33,001 nucleotides of DNA from Gammaproteobacteria bacterium (lineage in GTDB: Bacteria > Pseudomonadota > Gammaproteobacteria > Pseudomonadales > Pseudohongiellaceae). Positions 15,654-22,652 of the stretch are shown in pieces. Each line of letters opens with the position of its first letter. Position 1 is the first letter of the stretch. The DNA lies in NCBI GenBank assembly GCA_030147705.1, contig JASBUV010000068.1:1-33001 (forward strand). Direction: 5' to 3'. The notes beneath the pieces are model-generated. The model was not told where the DNA came from. It made no database searches and was given only the letters and a program-made list of their open reading frames with translations. The position numbers and the translations under genes were made by a program.

Positions 15654-16616
15654 TCAGTCTTGTAAGCCTTGTTGTTGACCAATCGGATTATAGGTCAGAC
15701 GCTTCCCTGAGATTTGTTTCAGAGCTATATCAGCTCTCTCAGAGTCGTCATAACCGTTAGCTGTCCTGTGGTTGTATCGGAAGTCGAATTCCGAGAGGTA
15801 ACGGGATAGGTGGCGTTCCTTGCAGTGCTGGTAGGTTCCTTTCATGCCGCGCTTAAACACTGAATAGTAGTTTTCCACTGTGTTGGTGTGCAGCAAGGGA
15901 TTGTCCTTGCGTACATACTCGCCAGCAGCGTGGTTAACGATGTGATGCTGTGCGAACTTGGGACCGATTGAGCGATACACTGAGGCACCGTCAGTCATTA
16001 ACTGGGCGTCTCGGGCTACGTTCTCACGGATGATAGGCATTAAGGTTTTAACGTCTACCTTGTCCACATGAATTGATCGCACTTGCTTGGTGTCACGGTC
16101 TACCAGAGACAGGACTTTACGCTTCTGCTTGGAGTAGGGAGCGCCGATTTTGCCTCTTGCAAGGTCTTTACGGGGCTTGGCATCGACCTTGCCCATGTAG
16201 GTTTCATCGACTTCTACCATTCCGCCACCAGAGCCGAAGGGAGACGAGGACTCGTCTTTCATCGCTTCACGGATGCGGTGGCACATGAACCACGCTGTTT
16301 TGTAGGTAACTCCTACAGTTCGGTGGATCTGATGGGCTGAGATGCCCTTCTTTGAAGAACACATGAGATAGGTTGCCATTAACCACTTGTTGAGAGGCAC
16401 CCTTGATCGCTCGAATACTGTACCGACTGTCACAGTGAACTGCTTGCGGCATTCGTACTCTTTGCACTTATACAGACCCACTCTAGCCCCTTTGATGGGC
16501 CAGGCTCCGGTTGAATCACAGTGAGGACACACGGGGCCTTCGGGCCAGCGCAATTCCTCTAAGTATTCTCTCGCTTTGTCTGCGTCTTGAAACTGGGGCT
16601 GTGTTAGATTGCACAT
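15654..16616 (-). CDS. IS1595-family (ISXO2-like) transposase
   Basis: A 320-residue DDE-type transposase of the IS1595/IS1016 group. An N-terminal zinc ribbon is visible (CPHC near residue 30, then KCKEYEC near 50), followed by a helix-turn-helix-like region (SKKGISAHQIHRTVGVTYKTAW). The catalytic ISXO2-like domain has VEVDETYMG, LMTDGASVY and NTVENYYSVFKRG, supplying the acidic residues. The protein appears full length. ATG at 16616 is chosen (AAAGG 7-8 bases upstream); a GTG three codons earlier is also possible. I could not see matching terminal inverted repeats or a target duplication around the gene, so the element may be decayed at its ends or the ends may lie further out. Confidence 0.88.
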   Translation of the reverse strand: MCNLTQPQFQDADKAREYLEELRWPEGPVCPHCDSTGAWPIKGARVGLYKCKEYECRKQFTVTVGTVFERSRVPLNKWLMATYLMCSSKKGISAHQIHRTVGVTYKTAWFMCHRIREAMKDESSSPFGSGGGMVEVDETYMGKVDAKPRKDLARGKIGAPYSKQKRKVLSLVDRDTKQVRSIHVDKVDVKTLMPIIRENVARDAQLMTDGASVYRSIGPKFAQHHIVNHAAGEYVRKDNPLLHTNTVENYYSVFKRGMKGTYQHCKERHLSRYLSEFDFRYNHRTANGYDDSERADIALKQISGKRLTYNPIGQQQGLQD

Positions 16617-16959
16617 ATCGTTCACCTTTTGTACGATGTGCTAACTGTATACATTCCCAGTGGGTTTGTAAAGTATATAATTATCACGGACATACAGGTT
16701 AGGTGAGCTTGCGGTGCTTTGCAAGTCAGTCAATGGCGACTACTGCCAGTGCTCCTGACAGGATTATCGAAGACACCAAGTGCGGAGATCGGCCGTGATC
16801 TCTCTGCTTGCGTTCGTATAAAGTCCCGGGGCCCGCGTGGTAATGCGGCGAATACGTCCCTCGACGCCGCAAAAATCGGCTCGGCAAATTGACACAGCCG
16901 GGTGTCAGGGCTACTTTAAAAGTCTTGGAAGTAGCTTCGCAGGAAGTGTTTAGCCAGTA
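16617..16959. other. Intergenic region between transposase and lepB
   Basis: No gene seen. On the minus strand, TTTACA and TATACA about 15 bases apart just upstream of the transposase could be its promoter. GAGATC (16785-16790) and GATCTC (16797-16802) form a small perfect inverted repeat. The lepB promoter candidate lies near the right end. Confidence 0.35.
16889..16917 (+). promoter_or_regulatory. lepB: Candidate lepB promoter
   Basis: A perfect -35 TTGACA (16889-16894) is followed, after exactly 17 bases, by TACTTT (16912-16917), a weak -10. TGACAC/GTGTCA within the spacer forms a 6-bp inverted repeat overlapping the -35, a possible binding site. Confidence 0.45.
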
Positions 16960-17652
16960 ATGAATTCTCTACCTACCAGCCTCGGCAAGCGCATCACATC
17001 AGCCCTCTCTCGCTTTTGGAAGGACAACAGACAGTTCTTCTTCCTGCTGTGCTGCATTGTATTCTTCAAAAGTGCCATTGCCGACCTGAGCTCGATCTCC
17101 GGTGCCTCCATGCAGCCCACGCTTCTGGATGGCGACAAGGTCTGGGTCAACAAACTGGCCTATGATGTGAAGATCCCTTTCACCGAGATTTCTCTCGCCG
17201 AACTTGCCGATCCGGAACGCGGCGACATCGTGATTATTGATTCAAGTCGGGCGGGCAAGCGGCTGGTCAAGCGCATCGTTGGTTTGCCAGGCGATACGAT
17301 CTACATGCAGAACAATGCACTGGTTATTAATGGCCGCGCTGCCAATTATGAAGTGCTCGATAGCGACGACGATGCATTAATCATCCTCGAAGAACTGCCT
17401 GACCATCCGCATCAGGCGCAGGTGTCTCGTGGCTTTATCAATCGCTCCAATCGCTCCTATGGGCCAACTATTGTCCCGGATGATCAGTATTTCGTGCTCG
17501 GCGACAACCGCGATAACTCCGCCGACAGCCGCGTCTACAGCTTTATCCCCCGAGAGGAAATTATCGGACGTTCGAGTTCGGTGATTTTCTCATTGGACAG
17601 CGATAACAGCTACCTGCCTCGTGGCGAACGGTTTCTTGCAGATATCGAATAA
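16960..17652 (+). CDS. lepB: Signal peptidase I
   Basis: Membrane-bound serine protease that removes signal peptides from Sec- and Tat-exported proteins. One transmembrane segment is seen (about 25-41), and the rest is periplasmic. The catalytic Ser is S50 (SGASMQPT), the general-base Lys is K104 (LVKRIVGLPGD), and box E is GDNRDNSADSR (181-191). At 230 residues it is shorter than E. coli LepB, which has two membrane spans and a longer insert; one-span forms are common elsewhere. It is not next to lepA or rnc, its usual neighbours, so this may be a second, lineage-specific signal peptidase rather than the main one. A possible ribosome binding site AGGAAG ends 13 bases before the ATG, a long spacing. 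Confidence 0.93.
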   Translation: MNSLPTSLGKRITSALSRFWKDNRQFFFLLCCIVFFKSAIADLSSISGASMQPTLLDGDKVWVNKLAYDVKIPFTEISLAELADPERGDIVIIDSSRAGKRLVKRIVGLPGDTIYMQNNALVINGRAANYEVLDSDDDALIILEELPDHPHQAQVSRGFINRSNRSYGPTIVPDDQYFVLGDNRDNSADSRVYSFIPREEIIGRSSSVIFSLDSDNSYLPRGERFLADIE

Positions 17653-17674
17653 GTTTTCTGCAAGTTTTTCTGAT

Positions 17675-17700
17675 GCACTCTGAAAGAATTCCCGGAGTGC
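17675..17700 (+). terminator. Hairpin after lepB
   Basis: GCACTC (17675-17680) and GAGTGC (17695-17700) form a 6-bp stem with a 14-base loop, 22 bases after the lepB stop. A second small hairpin, GCCCA (17724-17728) / TGGGC (17736-17740), lies between it and the next gene. Neither has a T-run, so termination is uncertain. Confidence 0.3.
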
Positions 17701-17780
17701 TCCGGTTAATGTAGGTGGCAAGTGCCCAAGCAATGTGGGCCTGCTGTACTTGCTCAAATCGAACCCAAAGAGTCATAGCT

Positions 17781-18380
17781 ATGCAAAAACGAAAAATTGG
17801 CAGCCAACCATCTGGTTTGCTCGCTGGATTGCTGATGGTTGTGGGATTGCTCTTCACACCATTGCTTACCGCACAGGAATTCGTGTGGGCACCGGAATTT
17901 CCTGTCGGTGCCGAGATCGCAGAGATTTCTGCCCAGGACCAGGATGGAGAACTGCGCGAGTTCGCTGACCTTGTTGGCGAAAATGGCATGCTGTTCATGC
18001 TCAGTCGCTCCTTCGACTGGTGACCCTTCTGTACTGCTCAGCTCGTGCAGCTGATAGATCTCACAGAACAGTTTGAAGCAATCGGCGTCAGCATTGTGGC
18101 CATGACGTACGATCCCGTGGATTTCCTCAAGGAAGTTGAGCTGGATCGAGGCGTGGAATTCACTCTGCTAAATGACGAGGCCATCACCCACGTCAATCGG
18201 CTGGGCATTCTCAATACTGACTATGCACCGGATTCACGGGCCTATGGTGTGCCCTATCCCGGAATCTTCCTGATCGATACCGACGGTGTGATTCGCTACA
18301 AGTTCGCCGAGGAAAGCTATCGCGACCGCCCGGATTTCGCGAACGTGCTTGAAGCGGCGACAGAAATGGCCGGGCAATAA
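17781..18380 (+). CDS. Secreted peroxiredoxin-like selenoprotein (UxxC), TGA at 18021 read as selenocysteine
   Basis: AhpC/TSA-type thioredoxin-fold protein, 199 residues when the in-frame TGA at 18021-18023 is read as selenocysteine (residue 81). The two halves are in the same frame, and the TGA falls where related redoxins have the first Cys of the active-site CxxC: RSFDW-U-PFCTAQL (U81, resolving C84). The fold continues without a break: SIVAMTYDPVDFL, then GVPYPGIFLIDTDGVIRYKF, ending in a final helix. A signal peptide (residues 1-31, GLLMVVGLLFTPLLTAQ) sends it to the periplasm, where it would reduce peroxides or disulfides. ATG at 17781 is preferred over an open frame from 17715 because the signal peptide starts there. 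A hairpin with bacterial SECIS geometry follows the TGA. The alternative is a nonsense mutation or sequencing error, but exact placement at the catalytic Cys makes that unlikely. Confidence 0.85.
18027..18068 (+). promoter_or_regulatory. Candidate bacterial SECIS element
   Basis: Just after the TGA at 18021, TTCTGT (18027-18032) pairs with ACAGAA (18063-18068), and inside it TCAGCT (18038-18043) pairs with AGCTGA (18049-18054), both perfectly. The apical loop is CGTGC (18044-18048), with a G in its second position, 20 bases after the TGA. Known bacterial SECIS elements have the loop roughly 16-37 bases after UGA and a G among the first two loop bases, so the geometry fits SelB recruitment. 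Confidence 0.7.
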
Positions 18381-18431
18381 GCACTGCTGGTGCCTATTGC
18401 TAGGGCAAGAATCCCGGAAACTTCTGGAACC

Positions 18432-18456
18432 GAGAGCCAGTCTCTAGCTGGCTCTC
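18432..18456 (+). terminator. 9-bp hairpin downstream of the selenoprotein gene
   Basis: GAGAGCCAG (18432-18440) and CTGGCTCTC (18448-18456) pair perfectly around a 7-base loop, 51 bases after the stop codon. It is a probable transcript end, although no T-run follows. Confidence 0.5.
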
Positions 18457-18490
18457 TGATCCACCTCGACGCTCTACTCGAGTCACTATA

Positions 18491-18549
18491 TGTCTTTCTG
18501 CCTGTCTCTTCTCCCGTCTCCCCGCCCGTTTCTCCGCCTGTCTCACCAC
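18491..18549. repeat. Degenerate 12-base tandem repeat, about five copies
   Basis: On the minus strand the unit is GGNGAGACNGGC, repeated about five times with substitutions; the plus strand is correspondingly pyrimidine-rich. The minus-strand frame across it would encode GGET repeats, but that open frame has no other sign of being a gene. Confidence 0.65.
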
Positions 18550-18648
18550 CACCCTTGATCTGCCTTTTCGATTCACCAGACTTGTCAGCGCAACGATAAA
18601 GCTTGTGAATCTGGCTGATTGTCCATTTCATCTCCGTCTTCGTTGCCA

Positions 18649-18681
18649 GTGCATGACCTTTTGGTATCTACTTACGTCTGA
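18649..18681 (+). promoter_or_regulatory. ECF-sigma-type promoter motif upstream of the DUF5916 gene
   Basis: GTGCATGACCTTT (18649-18661) followed after 13 bases by CGTCTGA (18675-18681). The same two blocks, with one base less between them, stand in front of the ECF sigma gene (21155-21185). This suggests the DUF5916 gene belongs to that sigma factor's regulon. Inferred from the shared motif only. Confidence 0.45.
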
Positions 18682-18753
18682 ATAAAACCAGCCGCCATAG
18701 AAGCGGGAAATCCACTGCCCTTGTTGCCCCTGCATTGAGAATTGTAGTTTGTC

Positions 18754-20979
18754 ATGAATACTCTTGCCCGTTGTGCCCGCTTCTTCCTGCTCGTTCTGAC
18801 TCTGTTGCCTGCGCTGACCTATGCGCAGCTCTCCACCTACGATGTCCCTCGCATCAACAGCGAGCCTGTGATTGATGGCAATGTCGATGACGCTGAGTGG
18901 GCGGCAGCGACGCGGGTCCCCGTCAACATCGAATTTGCACCGGGCGATTCCATTCCGGCACCGGTGAATGCAACTGGTCTGCTCATGGAAGACGGTGAAG
19001 TGCTTTATATTGCCTTCATCGCCGAAGATCCGGACCCGGACCAGATTCGCGCGTACTACAGCGATCGCGATTCCTTGTGGGATGACGATTACGTGGAAGT
19101 GGTACTGGACACCTTCAATGATGAGCGGCGCGCCTACCAGTTCTATGTGAACCCACTCGGTATTCAGGCAGACTCCATTCAGGACGACCTCAACAACCGG
19201 GAAGACGGATCCTGGAATGCGATCTGGGACAGTGCTGGCCAGATCACCGAAAACGGCTACATGGTCGAAATGGCCATCCCATTCAAGCAGCTCCGCTTCA
19301 CAACTTCCGATACGGATCAGCAATGGGGCCTCGACCTGATCAGACACTATCCGCGCAATCGCGAACATCGAATTTCCATCGCCGGTCGTGATCGGGATGT
19401 GTCCTGCTATCTCTGTCAGATCAGCAAGGCCGAAGGTTTTGCTGATCTGGAGCGAAGCCGCAATCTGGAGGTGATACCCACTATCACGGCGACCTCAATC
19501 CAGACCCGCGACCCCTATGCGAACACGGGTTGGCAAAGCGATGACATAGACCCTGATGGCGGCATCGACGTACGTTGGGGTATTAATCAGGACCTCTATT
19601 TGAATGCGACCATCAATCCGGATTTTTCACAGGTCGAAGCGGACAGTGCCCAACTGGATATCAACAACACCTTCAGCCTTTATTTCCCGGAACGCCGCAC
19701 GTTTTTCCTGGATGGCGCCGACTACTTCAATAGTGCACAGAATATTGTGCACACCCGGAACATCGCTGACCCAAGTTACGGAGCGAAACTGACCGGCAAG
19801 AGTGGCGACCATTCCTTTGGCTTGCTCTCCGCGCGCGATGAGACCACCAGCTTTCTGATGCCTGGCAATCTCAGCTCCAGACTGGCTGCCCTGCCCGATC
19901 TGGAAAGCGATGTGAGTATTGCGCGTTATCGCTATGACGTGTTCGAGAACTCCAGTATCGGCGCTCTCGTCACGGATCGCCGCGGCGACGGTTACAGCAA
20001 TACGGTGACCAGCCTCGATGCAGTGCTGCGCCCTACCGCATCCGATGTCTTCACCATTCAAACCATGCGCTCCAGCAGCGATTATCCGAACGAGATCCAA
20101 AACCGCTTCAGTCAGGCAGCCCACCTCAGCGACAGTTATCACTATCTCGACTATCGCCACAATGACCGGCGCTGGGACGTGTGGATAGCCTATACCGATG
20201 TTGGCGCTGATTTCCGAGCGGACCTGGGGTTTATCTCGCGCGTGGATTACGACTACTTCGTAACCCGGGTCGGACACAGCTGGCGCAACGATGGTGAAAA
20301 TTTCTTCTCACGCATCCGGGTCGCGCTCGATTACGACATCACACACGATCAGAGTGGATTCGAGCTGGAAGAAGAATTTGAAGTCTTTCTGAACATGAAT
20401 GGCCCGATGCAGTCACGTATTGATGGCCTGTTCGGTGGCAGCAAAACCTACTGGAATGGCCAATACTTCGATGAGCAGTTCAATCAACTGAGTTTGAACT
20501 TCTCGCCCTCGCCGGGTCTTGAGCTTGGCATGATGGTGCGCGTTGAAGATGTGGTCGATTTCGCGAATACGCGGCTTGGGCGCTCAGTGCGCGTAGGCCC
20601 CGAGATTGGCTGGCAGCTTGGTCGTCATATCGAGATCGATGTCGAGTTCCAGCATCAGAACTTCGATGTGGATGGTGGCAGACTGTTCACTGCCAAACTC
20701 ACTGACGCGGAATTTACCTATCAGTTCAACGCGCGGAGCTTTCTCCGTTTCACCGCACAGTACATCGACAACGATCGCAACCCCGATTTATATGTGCGTC
20801 CGGTGCAGAGTCGCAACCGTGAACTGACCACCCAGCTGCTATACAGCTACAAGGTGAATGCCGCAACGCGCTTCTTCGTTGGCTATTCGGACGCCGGCTT
20901 TCAGGATGACGCATTCGAGTCTATCGAGCAGACCAGTCGCGCCTTCTTCGCCAAGTTCTCCTACGCCTGGCAGCCCTGA
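18754..20979 (+). CDS. DUF5916 outer-membrane protein with CBM9-like domain
   Basis: A 741-residue exported protein. The signal peptide spans residues 1-24 (FFLLVLTLLPALTYAQ). Residues ~30-215 form a carbohydrate-binding family 9-like beta-sandwich: INSEPVIDGNVDDAEWAAA at its start, then LYIAFIAEDPDPDQIRA, DDDYVEVVLDTFNDERRAYQF and MVEMAIPFKQLRF. The rest (about 230-741) is the DUF5916 region, rich in alternating beta-strands and ending in an aromatic residue pattern (FFAKFSYAWQP) expected of an outer-membrane barrel. Typical landmarks are NATINPDFSQVEAD and FPERRTFFLDGADYF. The function of the family is unknown; a role in surface handling of carbohydrate or protein is a guess. It stands alone behind an ECF-like promoter motif, with an intrinsic terminator after it. 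Confidence 0.9.
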   Translation: MNTLARCARFFLLVLTLLPALTYAQLSTYDVPRINSEPVIDGNVDDAEWAAATRVPVNIEFAPGDSIPAPVNATGLLMEDGEVLYIAFIAEDPDPDQIRAYYSDRDSLWDDDYVEVVLDTFNDERRAYQFYVNPLGIQADSIQDDLNNREDGSWNAIWDSAGQITENGYMVEMAIPFKQLRFTTSDTDQQWGLDLIRHYPRNREHRISIAGRDRDVSCYLCQISKAEGFADLERSRNLEVIPTITATSIQTRDPYANTGWQSDDIDPDGGIDVRWGINQDLYLNATINPDFSQVEADSAQLDINNTFSLYFPERRTFFLDGADYFNSAQNIVHTRNIADPSYGAKLTGKSGDHSFGLLSARDETTSFLMPGNLSSRLAALPDLESDVSIARYRYDVFENSSIGALVTDRRGDGYSNTVTSLDAVLRPTASDVFTIQTMRSSSDYPNEIQNRFSQAAHLSDSYHYLDYRHNDRRWDVWIAYTDVGADFRADLGFISRVDYDYFVTRVGHSWRNDGENFFSRIRVALDYDITHDQSGFELEEEFEVFLNMNGPMQSRIDGLFGGSKTYWNGQYFDEQFNQLSLNFSPSPGLELGMMVRVEDVVDFANTRLGRSVRVGPEIGWQLGRHIEIDVEFQHQNFDVDGGRLFTAKLTDAEFTYQFNARSFLRFTAQYIDNDRNPDLYVRPVQSRNRELTTQLLYSYKVNAATRFFVGYSDAGFQDDAFESIEQTSRAFFAKFSYAWQP

Positions 20980-21075
20980 GGAAGACCCGGCGGACTCGCA
21001 TTGCTCCGCTGTACGATCAGCCATACGGGCCAGCAGCTGGCTCATTACGCTCCCAAATCCGGCCGAACTGGCGGC

Positions 21076-21097
21076 AAGCCCCGATTTTCGGGGCTTT
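21076..21097 (+). terminator. Intrinsic terminator after the DUF5916 gene
   Basis: AAGCCCCGA (21076-21084) pairs perfectly with TCGGGGCTT (21088-21096) around a tight TTT loop, with one more T following. It separates the DUF5916 gene from the sigma-factor operon. Confidence 0.75.
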
Positions 21098-21154
21098 CGC
21101 CTGTTCCGGGCGTTACAAAGTAATCAGTCTTTTTTTTGCAGTCATCCAAAAGAC

Positions 21155-21185
21155 GTGCAAACCTTTCTTTCCCAGCCTCGTCTGA
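21155..21185 (+). promoter_or_regulatory. Candidate autoregulated ECF promoter
   Basis: GTGCAAACCTTT (21155-21166) contains the AAC core usual in ECF -35 elements. CGTCTGA (21179-21185) follows, with 16 bases between AAC and CGTC, a typical ECF spacing. Transcription would begin near 21190, about 20 bases before the sigma gene's ATG. ECF operons are commonly autoregulated. Confidence 0.55.
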
Positions 21186-21210
21186 TCTCTAAAGGGCAGA
21201 ATTGAGCAGC

Positions 21211-21867
21211 ATGGACAAAGCCACAATACATTCGATTGCAACGCTAGCCGGCGGCGAAGAAGCCACGATCAAGTCCGATCGGGAATTGGCACGACGCGCA
21301 GCCCGCGGCGACAGGAACGCCTTCCAGCAAATAGTCGATACCCACAAGCAGCGCATGTTTACCGTTGCCCGCAGTGTGATTGGCGAACCGGCAGCGGCGG
21401 AAGATATCGTCCAGGATTCGCTGATCAAGGCGTACCGTGCACTCACGGATTTTCGTGGCGATTGCCTGCTCTCTACCTGGCTGCATCGCATTACCTACCT
21501 CACTGCGATCGATGCGCACCGCGCCCGCAAACGCTATTTGCAACTGGCGACCGACGACGGCGTCGAAGTCGACATTGAAGACGAAACCCCAGGCTCCAGC
21601 GGCGAAGCCGATGTTGAGTCCAACCAGCTGAAGCAGGAAATCGACGACGCACTCGGTTGCCTCAGCCCTTTTGAGCAGACCGTCTTCACACTACGGCATA
21701 TGCAGAATTTCAAGTTACGGGAGATCGCGCTGGTCGTTGATCGCTCTGAAGGCACAGTCAAGAACATCTTGTTCCGGGCTATCCGCAAAATGCGAGAGCG
21801 CTTGCAGGACAGTTATCTGAACAAGGATCTGAACGGCAGTATGAATGAAGGTATAGAGACATGTTGA
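21211..21867 (+). CDS. ECF sigma factor (RpoE-like)
   Basis: A 218-residue extracytoplasmic-function sigma factor. Region 2 is at about 30-105: RGDRNAFQQIVDTHKQRMF, AAAEDIVQDSLIKAYRAL and STWLHRITYLTAIDAHR. An acidic linker follows (VEVDIEDETPGSS), then region 4 (LSPFEQTVFTLRHMQNFKLREIAL, then SEGTVKNILFRAIRKMRERL). There is no region 3, as expected. ATG at 21211 is used; a TTG at 21202 sits better behind AAAGGG (21191-21196) and would add three residues. The last 7 bases overlap the anti-sigma gene, implying coupled translation. The likely role is an envelope-stress response controlling this operon and perhaps the DUF5916 gene. Confidence 0.93.
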   Translation: MDKATIHSIATLAGGEEATIKSDRELARRAARGDRNAFQQIVDTHKQRMFTVARSVIGEPAAAEDIVQDSLIKAYRALTDFRGDCLLSTWLHRITYLTAIDAHRARKRYLQLATDDGVEVDIEDETPGSSGEADVESNQLKQEIDDALGCLSPFEQTVFTLRHMQNFKLREIALVVDRSEGTVKNILFRAIRKMRERLQDSYLNKDLNGSMNEGIETC

Positions 21868-22619
21868 ATTGTGAATCGTCGCAGCTCCTGATGGCAGATG
21901 CGCTTTACGGCTCACTGCCTCAGGAACAGGAAGCCACGCTGCAGCAACACCTGCAGGAATGTGAAGCCTGCCAATCGCTCTTTTCGTCACTGCATGAAGA
22001 CAAGGGCGTATTGGAGAGCCATGGCATCGCCAGCGGTAATTTCGATGACATTCCTGAACGCGCAGCACTCGACAAGCTGTGGACTAACATCCAACCCGCG
22101 CTCGACAGTATCGATGCGGAACGCTATCGCTCACGCGCAGGTTTCCGACCGGCACCCTGGCTGGCTGCAGGGATGGCGATTGCCGCCAGTGTCATCGTGT
22201 TCTTCTCGGTACTGCCTTCCGGAGTGGAAGACGTAGCGCCGCTTACTGCGAGCAACACAGGCGCACCATCGTCACAGATAAGTCCCGAACTTTTGAGTTA
22301 CCTGACTCGCGTGGAAACGATGCTGATGTCGGTTGCCAATGCGAATGAGAACAGCGCCAATGTCGTGCCTGTGCAGCAAACCTTTGCACGCGACATGGCA
22401 ATGCAGGCGAATTTTATGACCAACAATCTGGACGACTCGTTCAGCTCGGGTCAGTCACGCTTGCTGAAAGACATCGAATTCATGTTATTGCAGATCGCAA
22501 ATCTGGATGAGAGCAACATGGAAGAAGGCGTGAGCCTGTTGCAGCAATACATGGAAGACAACAGTGTTCTGTTGAAAATCAGATTAATGGAGATGCGCAA
22601 TCAGCCAGAGATTATCTGA
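21861..22619 (+). CDS. Membrane anti-sigma factor with zinc-binding domain
   Basis: A 252-residue single-pass membrane protein. The N-terminal cytoplasmic part carries the zinc anti-sigma motif HxxxCxxC (H30, C34, C37, with C4 as the possible fourth ligand). A transmembrane segment is at about 98-118 (PWLAAGMAIAASVIVFFSVLP), and the periplasmic part (about 119-252) is Asn/Met-rich and helical with no recognised sensor domain. It starts inside the sigma gene (ATG at 21861, stop of sigma at 21865-21867). By family logic it holds the sigma factor inactive until an envelope signal. The unusual periplasmic tail (MLMSVANANENSANVVPV onwards) may bind the HEAT-repeat proteins encoded next. Confidence 0.85.
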   Translation: MLNCESSQLLMADALYGSLPQEQEATLQQHLQECEACQSLFSSLHEDKGVLESHGIASGNFDDIPERAALDKLWTNIQPALDSIDAERYRSRAGFRPAPWLAAGMAIAASVIVFFSVLPSGVEDVAPLTASNTGAPSSQISPELLSYLTRVETMLMSVANANENSANVVPVQQTFARDMAMQANFMTNNLDDSFSSGQSRLLKDIEFMLLQIANLDESNMEEGVSLLQQYMEDNSVLLKIRLMEMRNQPEII

Positions 22620-22652
22620 GCAGAGGCGCATTGACGAGTAGAGGTGTAGACC

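Larger units (their letters stand above)
18381..18753. other. Intergenic region between the selenoprotein gene and the DUF5916 gene
   Basis: No gene seen. It holds a strong hairpin (18432-18456), a degenerate 12-base tandem repeat (about 18491-18549) and an ECF-type promoter motif (18649-18681), each listed separately. Confidence 0.5.

Noticed and set aside
17781-18380. Pseudogene interpretation of the split redoxin
   Set aside because: The only lesion is a TGA exactly at the catalytic cysteine codon, the frame is otherwise intact with conserved sequence on both sides, and a SECIS-like hairpin follows.
18628-19368. 246-codon open frame antisense to the DUF5916 gene
   Set aside because: It lies over a well-supported coding region, has no domain, and its composition is what antisense of that gene would give.
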